This document shows, one piece after another, positions 34,773 to 42,761 of a DNA stretch of 64,000 nucleotides (position 1 is its first letter; each line of letters opens with the position of its first letter). Origin of the DNA: CALOBA01 sp942491465 (lineage in GTDB: Bacteria > Pseudomonadota > Gammaproteobacteria > Chromatiales > Chromatiaceae); assembly GCA_942491465.1 (NCBI GenBank), contig CALOBA010000044.1, forward strand, positions 19,308 to 83,307, read 5' to 3'. Both the position numbers and the translations under genes were made by a program. The notes under the pieces were generated by a model. It was not told where the DNA came from, ran no database searches, and was given only the letters and a program-made list of their open reading frames with translations.

Positions 34773-35984
34773 CTTCCGATCGCCGCACCGCCGGCATCGG
34801 CCGGGTGTCGTTGCGCGAACTGAAGAGCAGCCAGCGCGATTGCGAGCGCGACAGCTTGACCTGCACATAGGTCTTCAACAACAGCCAGGCGGAGACGATC
34901 TGCCCGGGACGAAAGCGCCGGACCTTGTCCCACAGGCTGCCGTCTTGCCACCAGGAGATCAGCGGGGCGGCCACGCGCCGCTCGATGACGCTATCTTCCC
35001 AGTAGGCCCGCAGGTCCGGCGTATCCTCCAGCAGCCGGTTGCACTCGGCGAGCCCGGTGCGGATCTTCTCGGCCCGCGCGCCGACGGCGGCACCCGGCCG
35101 GCCGTCGTCATCGAGCCATAGCGGCACCGGATCGAGCAGCTGCACACCGTCAGGCCCGAGCCTGACCCGCAGCAGCAGTCCCTCGCGATCGGTCTCGGTG
35201 AGCTCGGCCTGATAGTGGCGCTCCGGTGTGCGCACATCCACGCGGTCATCGGTCAGGTTGGCCAGGCTGTAGGCGATCAGGCCGCCCCGATAGTGCTCGA
35301 TACCCTGGATGCAGTGGCTGTGATGCCCGATGATCAGCCGGCGCCATGGTCGATGGCCGCGTGCGCCAGGTCGACCTGCTCGGGGGTCGGCAGCGGGCTG
35401 TACTCCAGGCCCCAATGCAGCATCAATACCACGTAATCCACCCGCGCCTTCAGGGCCTCGACCGCCGGCAGCAGCCAATCCGCGTCCGCCGGTGCGATAC
35501 CGGCGGCGCCGGGCGCGGCCATGGGCCCGGGCTTGGTGGAGCTGTCGCAGGCACCGAGCAGGCCCAGGCGCAGGCCGTTGCGCTCGATGATGATCGGCTC
35601 GGCGGCCTGGTCGAGGTCCGCGCCGCAACCGGTGGCGGCGATGCCGGCATCGGCCAGGTGGGCGCGGGTCTGCAGCATGGCCTCCGCGCCGAAGTCCATG
35701 GCGTGATTGTTGGCCAGGTTGACCACGTCGACCCCGCAGCCGGCCAGCGCCGCGGCCCAGCGCGGATCTCCGCGCAGGCAGAGCTTGCCGGGTGCGGGCT
35801 CGCCGGTATCGGCAAGGGGGTTCTCCAGGTTTGCGATCAGCACATCGGCATGGTTGGCCAGGGACCGCAGTGGCTCGAGCGCCCAGTCGGCGCGCCCCGC
35901 CTCGGCCAGGGTCTGATAGCGACCGTAGAGCATGACATCGCCGCAGGCGGCGAGCAGCAGGGAATCGGGCGGTGACGTGGACAT
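34762..35984 (-). pseudogene. capA: CapA-family metallophosphoesterase-like protein, one frameshift
   Basis: The N-terminal two thirds (from ATG 35984, MSTSPPDSLLLAACGDVMLYGR) carry the CapA/PgsA pattern LANLENPLAD-like, LANNHAMDFG and LMLHWGLEYSPLP. At about 35338 the frame runs into TGA, while the other frame continues with RLIIGHHSHCIQGIEHYRG, the conserved metal-binding GHHxH segment, to the stop at 34762. One missing base (probably in a C/G run at 35337-35343) explains the break. CapA proteins function in poly-gamma-glutamate or capsule synthesis. Whether the break is biological or an error cannot be told here. Confidence 0.8.
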
Positions 35985-36183
35985 CTGGCGTGCTCCGGCG
36001 CGCGGCCTCGGTGAGATGCCGGGATTGTCCCGCAAAACCTCTGCGGGCGCGACTGCCGACATCCCGATCGGCCCGACGAACGGCTGCGCGGGTGCTCATA
36101 TGTCATTATGATACTGGGTAAATTCTCCGGCATTCCGGGCGCAGCCCGCCCATCAGCGTGCCGACAACCAGCGAGCAGCCAAG

Positions 36184-38151
36184 GTGTATCCTCGATACTT
36201 CGGCCTCAGAGAGCCGAGCTTTGCCATCACGCCGGACCCGCAGTACCTCTATCTGAGCCGGCAGCACCGCGAGGCCCTGGCCCATCTCCTGTACGGGGCC
36301 GGGCAGGGTGGCGGCTTCGTCCTGCTCACCGGCGAGGTCGGCACCGGCAAGACCACCGTGTGCCGGGCCTTTCTGGAGCAGATCCCCGAGGATGTCGATG
36401 TCGCGCTGGTGCTGAACCCGGCGATGACCGCGGTGGAGCTGCTGCATGCGATCTGCGACGAATTCGGCGTCGAGGTCCCGGCCGGCGAGGCGTCGGCCAA
36501 GGTCCTGGTGGACCGGCTCAATGCCTACCTGCTCGATGCCCACGGTCGCGGGCGCCACCCGGTGCTGATCATCGATGAGGCGCAGAACCTCCGCCCGAAG
36601 GTGCTGGAGCAGATTCGGCTGTTGACCAATCTGGAGACGCCGAAGCAGAAGCTGTTGCAGATCTTCCTCATCGGTCAGCCGGAGCTGCGCGCGCTGCTCG
36701 CCAGCGCCGATCTGCGCCAGCTCAACCAGCGCGTGACCGCGCGCTTCCACCTCCATCCCCTCCGCGCCGCCGAGACCGCGGCCTACGTGGAGCACCGCAT
36801 CGCCGTCGCCGGCGTCGACCGGCCGCTGTTCACCCGCGCCGCGCTGCGCCGGGTGCATCGCTGCTCCGGCGGCGTGCCCCGGCTGGTCAACCTGATCTGC
36901 GACCGCGCCCTGCTTGGCGCCGCGGTCAGCCGCCAGCTCCAGGTCACGCCGGCCATCGTCCGGCGCGCCGCTCGCGAGGTGCGCGGCGATGGTCCGCCGA
37001 TCGCCCCGCGCATCGGGCGGGCGTTGGCCGTTGCCATGGGCCTGGTGCTGGCGGTGGGGCTCGGCGTCTGGCTCGGGGTCTCCGGGCTCGCCAACGACGG
37101 CCTGGCGTCGCTGCGGACGCTCGCCGAGATGCCGCCGGTGCACACAGACGCACCCGCCAGCGACGGGGTAGCTGCGCGCGCAGCGCTTTCCGACGCCGCC
37201 GTGCCGACCATCAGTGTCGCAATGGTCACCGACGCGCCGTCGATCACCTCCGTCGATAGCGAATCCGCACGCGACGACGACGGCGCCCATCAGGCCAGCC
37301 CCGTCGCATCCCCGGCAGCCGCCGATGCCGAGCCCCGGGCGACACCGGACACCGCCTCCGCTGCGACCGACACGCCGGCCGAGGGGCCCTTGCCGCAAAC
37401 GACGACCGAGACGCCCCAAGACGAAACGACGGTGCCCACCGAGCCCCCCGGCCAGATCGCCGACCCCGAGCCCCCGACCCAGCCGCCAACGCCGCGTCTA
37501 TCCGCGCCCGGAGACCCTGCCGACCTGCCCGAGATGGCCGATGCGGAGCTGTCCAGCGCCCTGCGCAGCGAGCCGGACACCATCGCCGCCCTGGTCGCCG
37601 CCTGGGGGATGTCGCCACCGGCGGGCGCCAACGTCAGCTGCCAATCGATCCGCGGACTCGGCCTCGAATGCGCGCGCGACAAGGGCCGCTGGAGCGACCT
37701 GCGCCTGTTCGACCGCCCGGTGGCCCTGCGTCTGACGCCGGCCGGCGGTGGCGAGAACGGCCAGTTGGTGATCACCGCCCTCGACGAGGAGTTTGCCACC
37801 GTGGACACCGGTGACGGCCTGGCCCGCGCCCCCATTGCCGTGCTGGACGAGCGCTGGTCCGGCAACTATCTGCTGCTCTGGCGTCCGCCCCGCCCCGATG
37901 TGCGTCTGATCTCCCGCAGTACGCGGGGCGAGGTGGTGCAATGGCTGCGCGCGCAGCTTGCACCGCTGCCGGCCGCCGAGCTGGCCGATACCGAATCGCC
38001 CATCTACGACGGCGCACTGGTCCGCGCCGTCCAGCGCTTCCAGCGCGGCCAAGGGCTCAGTCCCGACGGCATTGCCGGGCCGCGCACGCTGATCCTGCTC
38101 AACAACCTGAGGGGCGAGGCCACACCGAGCCATGGCCGCCCATCGCCCTAG
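36184..38151 (+). CDS. gspA: ExeA/GspA-type secretion ATPase with peptidoglycan-binding domain
   Basis: A 655-residue inner-membrane protein. The AAA ATPase domain (1-270) has GEVGTGKTTVC at about 49-59 and VLIIDEAQNL. One membrane segment is at about 280-305 (GRALAVAMGLVLAVGLGVWLG). Then follow a Thr/Pro-rich linker (310-445), a C39-peptidase-like region with Cys (SCQSIRGLGLEC) and a C-terminal PG-binding helix bundle (LVRAVQRFQRGQGLSPDGIAG). GspA with GspB opens the cell wall for secretin assembly of type II secretion. The start is GTG 36184. The TAG stop is part of the repeat that begins here. Confidence 0.9.
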   Translation: MYPRYFGLREPSFAITPDPQYLYLSRQHREALAHLLYGAGQGGGFVLLTGEVGTGKTTVCRAFLEQIPEDVDVALVLNPAMTAVELLHAICDEFGVEVPAGEASAKVLVDRLNAYLLDAHGRGRHPVLIIDEAQNLRPKVLEQIRLLTNLETPKQKLLQIFLIGQPELRALLASADLRQLNQRVTARFHLHPLRAAETAAYVEHRIAVAGVDRPLFTRAALRRVHRCSGGVPRLVNLICDRALLGAAVSRQLQVTPAIVRRAAREVRGDGPPIAPRIGRALAVAMGLVLAVGLGVWLGVSGLANDGLASLRTLAEMPPVHTDAPASDGVAARAALSDAAVPTISVAMVTDAPSITSVDSESARDDDGAHQASPVASPAAADAEPRATPDTASAATDTPAEGPLPQTTTETPQDETTVPTEPPGQIADPEPPTQPPTPRLSAPGDPADLPEMADAELSSALRSEPDTIAALVAAWGMSPPAGANVSCQSIRGLGLECARDKGRWSDLRLFDRPVALRLTPAGGGENGQLVITALDEEFATVDTGDGLARAPIAVLDERWSGNYLLLWRPPRPDVRLISRSTRGEVVQWLRAQLAPLPAAELADTESPIYDGALVRAVQRFQRGQGLSPDGIAGPRTLILLNNLRGEATPSHGRPSP

Positions 38152-38252
38152 TCAAGGTCCAGAAACAAGTGGTGCAGACGCAACGACGAAACGGCCAATC
38201 CAAAGGCTCAGCGAGCGGGCGTCTGCACCACTTGTTTTTGAATCGATCCTAG
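38149..38252. repeat. 103-bp inverted-repeat unit, copy 3
   Basis: Nearly the same sequence and orientation as 24379-24482, with 24-base inverted ends (GTGGTGCAGACGC and GCGTCTGCACCAC). It begins with the TAG that stops gspA and ends with CCTAGG, 53 bases before the gspB start. Folding into a strong hairpin between the two genes could lower or uncouple gspB expression. Confidence 0.9.
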
Positions 38253-38304
38253 GCGACCTGAGCGCCAGCCCGATGCCGATCGCCGCCCCCCGAGCACGAC
38301 GCCT

Positions 38305-39369
38305 ATGTCCTACATCCTCGAAGCCTTGAAGCGCTCGCAGCAGGAGCGGGAGCTGGGTCAGGTCCCGCGGCTGGAGCGCGGCCTGTTCGACGTCGAGCCG
38401 CTGCCGCAGCCGACGGGCGTTCCCGCCTACGCCTGGATCATCGGCGTGATCCTGCTCGCCGCCCTGATCGTCGGCGCGGTCTTTTTCGCGCCTTGGCGCA
38501 CGCCGAGCGCTTCGCCGCCGCAGGCGGCGGTCGTGGCGACGGCACCGGGCCAGCCGCGCCTCGCCGCCGCGGAACCAACGCCCACCACGACATCTGCGAG
38601 CACGCTGCCGGCAACCGCTTCCGCGGCCCCATCCGACCAGGCCGATGGCCGGGATGCGCCGCTGCGGAGCACGGCTCCGCCGGTCTCGCCACCCACCCCG
38701 ACCGCTGACACGCCGATGCCGGTCCGCGCACCCGAGCGCGCTCCACCAAGCGTCACCGATCCTGAGCCAACCGGCGCCGCGCCGCTGCGCAGCGCCGAGG
38801 ACCCCGGCATCGTATCCGCGCCACCGCCCGCCCGCGCGCCCGAGGTCCTGGTGGTCCCGGCACCACCGCGACCCGGCGAGCAACTGCCGCGGGGTGCCGA
38901 CGAGCTGCGCCGCGCCGTGCTCGGCCCCGGGGCCTCGCCATCGGTCAGCTACCCGCAACCCCAGGGCGCACCGCCGGCGGATGAGCCGGTCCCGATCCCC
39001 GATGACCTGCTCGCCGACATCGAGCTGTTCAAGCGCTCCGTCAGCGGTGGCGACCGCTCGGACAGCGCGCGGGACGCGGCCAAGCGCTCCACGCCCACAA
39101 CCGACCGATCGGCGCAAGCGCCGGCCGAGCGCAATTCGGCCCGCGACAGCCGGGTGGCGCCGGCCAGCGCCGCACTGCGGGCCAAGCTGCCACCCACCGC
39201 CATCAGCGTTCACGTCTACGACAAGAAGCCGCGTCGCCGCTTCGTCTACATCGCCGGGCGCAAGCTCGCCCAGGGCGATACCGGCCGCGACGGCCTCAAG
39301 GTCGAGCAGATCCTGCCCGACGGCGCCGTGCTCAGCTGGCGCGGCGAGCGCTTCTTCGAGCCGCGCTGA
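38305..39369 (+). CDS. gspB: general secretion pathway protein GspB
   Basis: A 354-residue bitopic membrane protein. It begins MSYILEALKRSQQEREL, the family's cytoplasmic signature, with one membrane span at about 45-65 (YAWIIGVILLAALIVGAVFF). A very long Pro/Ala-rich linker leads to a C-terminal GspB domain (KLPPTAISVHVYDKKPRRRFVYIAG, then AVLSWRGERFF). It partners GspA in inserting the type II secretin. ATG 38305 is clear. The two genes form one unit interrupted by the repeat. Confidence 0.9.
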   Translation: MSYILEALKRSQQERELGQVPRLERGLFDVEPLPQPTGVPAYAWIIGVILLAALIVGAVFFAPWRTPSASPPQAAVVATAPGQPRLAAAEPTPTTTSASTLPATASAAPSDQADGRDAPLRSTAPPVSPPTPTADTPMPVRAPERAPPSVTDPEPTGAAPLRSAEDPGIVSAPPPARAPEVLVVPAPPRPGEQLPRGADELRRAVLGPGASPSVSYPQPQGAPPADEPVPIPDDLLADIELFKRSVSGGDRSDSARDAAKRSTPTTDRSAQAPAERNSARDSRVAPASAALRAKLPPTAISVHVYDKKPRRRFVYIAGRKLAQGDTGRDGLKVEQILPDGAVLSWRGERFFEPR

Positions 39370-39466
39370 ACCCGCGGAGCCCCGCCTTGTCGCATCAGCC
39401 GCAGCTGTACGGCGGGGCCAACCATTGCTCTAGAATGGCGACCCCGTTCGCCATCGCAGGTGCCCG

Positions 39467-40816
39467 ATGAGCCCATACACAACAATCGCCGCCGGTCTGC
39501 TGTTCCCGCTGCACGAACGCCTGAAGGGCCACGACAGCACGCGGCGGCGCCGCGAGCTGGAGCGGACGCAATGGTGGCCGCCGGAGCGCCTTGAGCAGCT
39601 GCGCATCGAGCGGCTGCGGGCCTTTCTGACCCGCATCGACGGCCAGGTGCCCTACTACCGCAGGCTGTTCGCCGAGCAGGGCTTTGAGCCGGCGCGGGTT
39701 GAATCGCTGGATGCGCTCGCAGCCCTGCCGTTCCTGACCAAGGCGCTGATCCGCGAGCACATCGAGGCGCTGAAGGCCGATGGCGCCTCGGGCCTGGCCC
39801 GCTTCAACACCGGCGGCTCCAGCGGCGAGCCGCTGATCTTTTATCTGGACAACGAGCGCGTCTCCCACGACGTGGCCGCCAAGTGGCGGGCGACGCGCTG
39901 GTGGGGGGTCGATATCGGCGACCCGGAGATCGTGCTCTGGGGCTCGCCCATCGAGCTGGGCAGCCAGGACCGACTGCGGGCGCTGCGCGACCGGCTGCTG
40001 CGCACACGCCTGCTGCCGGCGTTCGAGATGTCGGCGGCGAAGGTGCGCGGCTTCCTGGAGGAGATCCGCCGACGGCGGCCGCGGATGCTGTTCGGCTACC
40101 CGTCGGCCTTCGCGCTGCTCGCCCGCCATGCCCGCGAGCAGGGCCTGGCCATGGACCGGCTCGGCATCCGCGTCGCCTTCGTGACCTCCGAGCGGCTCTA
40201 CGACGAGCAGCGCACGCTGATCGAAGCGGTCTTCGGCTGTCCGGTGGCCAACGGCTACGGCGGGCGCGACGCCGGCTTCATCGCCCACCAGTGCCCGGCC
40301 GGCGGCATGCACATCAGCGCCGAGGACATCATCGTCGAGATCTGCGCCCCCGACGGGCGCGTGCTGCCCCCCGGCGAGGCCGGCGAGGTGGTGGTCACCC
40401 ACCTGGCCACCAGCGCCTTTCCGTTCGTACGCTACCGCACCGGCGACATCGCCGTGCTCGACCATCGCGTCTGCGCCTGCGGCCGGGGCCTGCCACTGCT
40501 GCGCGAGATCCAGGGCCGCGCGACGGACTTCATCGTCGCCCGCGACGGCACCGTCATGCATGGGCTGGCGCTGATCTATGTGCTGCGCGACCTGCCGGGC
40601 ATCGATGCGTTCAAGATCATCCAGGAGGACCTGGAGACGATCCGGGTCCAGGTGGTCGCCGGCCCGGCCTTCGACCAGGCCGCCGAGGCCGAGGTCCAGG
40701 CCCAGTTCCGCGGCCGGCTTGGCGATGATGTCCGGGTGCGGGTCGAGCGCGTTGCCGAGATCCCGCCGGAGCGCTCGGGCAAGTATCGCTACGTGGTCAG
40801 CAAGGTGGCGGGGTAA
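39467..40816 (+). CDS. CapK/phenylacetate-CoA-ligase-like adenylate-forming enzyme
   Basis: A 449-residue protein of the ANL superfamily branch containing CapK and PaaK. FNTGGSSGEPLIFYLDNER is the P-loop-like motif (about residue 105), YGGRDAGFIAHQCPAGGMHI the adenine-binding region, and FVRYRTGDIA the hinge region. Such enzymes sit in polysaccharide and exosortase gene clusters; the acyl substrate is unknown. It starts ATG 39467. Located after gspAB and before the RiPP-like operon, it may belong to the polysaccharide island to its left. Confidence 0.85.
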   Translation: MSPYTTIAAGLLFPLHERLKGHDSTRRRRELERTQWWPPERLEQLRIERLRAFLTRIDGQVPYYRRLFAEQGFEPARVESLDALAALPFLTKALIREHIEALKADGASGLARFNTGGSSGEPLIFYLDNERVSHDVAAKWRATRWWGVDIGDPEIVLWGSPIELGSQDRLRALRDRLLRTRLLPAFEMSAAKVRGFLEEIRRRRPRMLFGYPSAFALLARHAREQGLAMDRLGIRVAFVTSERLYDEQRTLIEAVFGCPVANGYGGRDAGFIAHQCPAGGMHISAEDIIVEICAPDGRVLPPGEAGEVVVTHLATSAFPFVRYRTGDIAVLDHRVCACGRGLPLLREIQGRATDFIVARDGTVMHGLALIYVLRDLPGIDAFKIIQEDLETIRVQVVAGPAFDQAAEAEVQAQFRGRLGDDVRVRVERVAEIPPERSGKYRYVVSKVAG

Positions 40817-41031
40817 GGCTGTGGGTTGAAAGCGGCATCGCTCCTGCAACGGCCGGTTTGACGCAACCAGGCGGCATTGCAACGGGGCGCATATTCACAC
40901 CCATTCTGAAGGTGCATGGGCTATGCTTACCCGGATGCGGTGCGGGGTTGGGCGGCAGGTCCGCTGCCCCGTTCTTCAAACGCTCGGCGCCCTGCGCCGA
41001 GTCGATCACCCCCTAGTGGAGGAGTTCCCCA

Positions 41032-41556
41032 ATGAAGCAATGGGCGGTTACAGCCCTCGCAGTGTCGCTCGGTCTCGCCGCGCCGCTGCTTAAGGCCGAT
41101 GTCGACGCGCCGACCACCGACGCGGTCAAGCATCTGTGGCAGACGCAGCACAAGGCCCTGGATGCCCACGACCTCGACGGCGTGCTCGCCACCTACAGCG
41201 ATGCTGCCGACATCATGCTCATGGGCACCGGCCCCGGCGAGCATTGGGTGGGCAAAGAGGAGGTCGCCGACGCCTACGGCCACTTCATGCAGGGCTTCGA
41301 CGCCCAGACCATGCAGGTCGAATGCGGCGACGGCGCCGCCAGCATGAGCGGCGATGTGCTCTGGCTCACCGGCGTGTGCCAGTTCTCCGACAGCCTGGGT
41401 GATGCGCCGCGCAACTTCGTGGTGAATGTGTCCGCCGTGGTCGTCCAGCAAGGGGACGACTGGCGCTTCCACACCATGCACTTCTCCCACCTGACCGGCG
41501 ACGGCGCTGCCGAAGCCGCGGCCCCCACCACCGCGCAGGAGTCCGCCGATGACTAA
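41032..41556 (+). CDS. secreted SnoaL/DUF4440-like protein
   Basis: A 174-residue protein with a Sec signal (MKQWAVTALAVSLGLAAPLLKA) and an NTF2-like fold. HKALDAHDLDGVLATYSDAADIMLMG, an extended WVGKEEVADAYGHF helix, and DDWRFHTMHFSHL are visible. The NTF2-like domain usually binds a small ligand or serves as an assembly domain. GGAGGAGTT is positioned before ATG 41032. The last codons overlap the start of the WxNR peptide gene (ATG 41549 inside the stop region), so it is translationally coupled to that RiPP-like operon. Confidence 0.82.
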   Translation: MKQWAVTALAVSLGLAAPLLKADVDAPTTDAVKHLWQTQHKALDAHDLDGVLATYSDAADIMLMGTGPGEHWVGKEEVADAYGHFMQGFDAQTMQVECGDGAASMSGDVLWLTGVCQFSDSLGDAPRNFVVNVSAVVVQQGDDWRFHTMHFSHLTGDGAAEAAAPTTAQESADD

Positions 41557-41875
41557 GCCCGACCAGCGACACGAAGCGCGCCCCGAGGGCGCAACCGAAC
41601 AGGCGTCGCAGCCGCGCGACGTCGACGGCAACGGCCCGCGCAGCGATGAGCGCCGACGCTTCCTGATCGGCCTCGGCCACTGGTCCAAGGCGGTCGTACT
41701 CGGTGCCGTCGGCGGCGCCGCCTTGCTCGCCGACCGCCCGGCGCAGGCCGGTGCCTCCTGGATCAACCGCCGCGGCGGGGTCCGCGGGGGCGGCTGGGTC
41801 AACCGCAACGGCGGCGGTAGCTGGGTCAACCGCCGCGGCGGCGGCGTGGGCGGTAGCTGGGTGAACCGGCGCTGA
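41549..41875 (+). CDS. candidate cyclophane RiPP precursor with four W-(I/V)-N-R motifs
   Basis: A 108-residue peptide. Residues 1-67 form an N-region plus Tat-like signal: RRRFLIGLG at 35-43, a hydrophobic stretch, and AQA before a likely cut at 67/68. The rest is a Gly/Arg-rich tail bearing W71-I-N, W83-V-N, W92-V-N and W104-V-N, each followed by Arg. A three-residue W-x-N unit is the known substrate of 3-residue cyclophane (triceptide) radical SAM maturases, which join the Trp ring to the Asn beta carbon. The next genes encode a SPASM-like protein and a radical SAM/SPASM enzyme. Tat export after cytoplasmic modification would fit. The product itself is inferred. Confidence 0.72.
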   Translation: MTKPDQRHEARPEGATEQASQPRDVDGNGPRSDERRRFLIGLGHWSKAVVLGAVGGAALLADRPAQAGASWINRRGGVRGGGWVNRNGGGSWVNRRGGGVGGSWVNRR

Positions 41876-41949
41876 GCACGCACAACGGCGACCGGGGACC
41901 GGCGAGCCCGTCGGCACCGCCGGTCGCGGACCTCGCCTTTCAGGTCCCG

Positions 41950-42753
41950 GTGGCGCAGATCGGCCGCTACCGCGGACACCCGCTGATCGTCCGTGCCGAT
42001 GCGCCCGACGCGCTGAGCGCCGGCATCGGCCCGGACCAGATCGACGACATCGCCTACGTCCAGCTGCCGGTGACGGCCGCCGGCGCGGACGCCCTGATCC
42101 CCTGGGCCGAGGGCTTGCCCATCGAGCTGCGCCTCGCCGACCCCGCCCGCGACTTCGCCCACCTCTACCACTACGCCCGGCTGCTCGACGGCCACCCGGT
42201 TCGGGTCGCCGTACCCGTGGGCGATGGCATGGAGTCCGCGGTGCGCTTGGCCGTCTCGTTGGACCTGGCCGTCCGCCTGGAGCCCTGCCAGCCGCCGCCG
42301 GCGATGATCGAGCCGCTGTCCCGGCTGTTGGACGACTACCTGCATCGACCCACCATCGGCCAGCCCGTCGACTGGTTTCAAAGCCTTCTGATCGGGCGCT
42401 GTCACGACGAGCCGGTCGACCTGTGGGCGATCGTCGAAGAAGACCCCGCTCAGTGCCGCTGGGTGGACGACACCGGCCGGGCGCACCTGCCCGGACGTCT
42501 GCGGCACGCGATGCCCTCCGCCGAGGACCCGTCCGCGTTCGTCGCGCAGTGGGCAGATAGGCTCATCGCCAGCGGCGCCGAGTGCGCCCACTGTCCGTTC
42601 TTCGACGCCTGCCGAGGCCACTTCAAATGGCCCCGGGTCGACTACGACTGCGGCGGCATTCGCACGCTGCTAGAGACCCTCTACACCGCCGCCGATGCCC
42701 TGCGAGATGATTTAGCCAAAGCGGATACGGCGGCTTTAGCGGAGCAGCCCTGA
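41950..42753 (+). CDS. stand-alone Cys-rich SPASM-like partner of the radical SAM maturase
   Basis: A 267-residue protein without a CxxxCxxC radical SAM motif. Its middle (LPIELRLADPARDFAHLYHYARLLDGHPVRV) has a TIM-barrel-like alternation, and its C-terminal third has ECAHCPFFDACRGHF followed by VDYDC, a SPASM-like cluster of Cys. This pattern, a SPASM-type protein paired with a true radical SAM/SPASM enzyme, is known in other RiPP systems, for example GeoRSP. It is read from GTG 41950; an upstream extension to the precursor stop is open but lacks a standard start codon. It lies 8 bases before the radical SAM gene. Confidence 0.65.
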   Translation: MAQIGRYRGHPLIVRADAPDALSAGIGPDQIDDIAYVQLPVTAAGADALIPWAEGLPIELRLADPARDFAHLYHYARLLDGHPVRVAVPVGDGMESAVRLAVSLDLAVRLEPCQPPPAMIEPLSRLLDDYLHRPTIGQPVDWFQSLLIGRCHDEPVDLWAIVEEDPAQCRWVDDTGRAHLPGRLRHAMPSAEDPSAFVAQWADRLIASGAECAHCPFFDACRGHFKWPRVDYDCGGIRTLLETLYTAADALRDDLAKADTAALAEQP

Positions 42754-42761
42754 ATCCGAGC

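Noticed and set aside
36184..38151. ExeA-type ATPase as an XrtA/PEP-CTERM system ATPase
   Set aside because: The C-terminal peptidoglycan-binding domain, membrane span and the following gspB identify it as GspA of type II secretion assembly.
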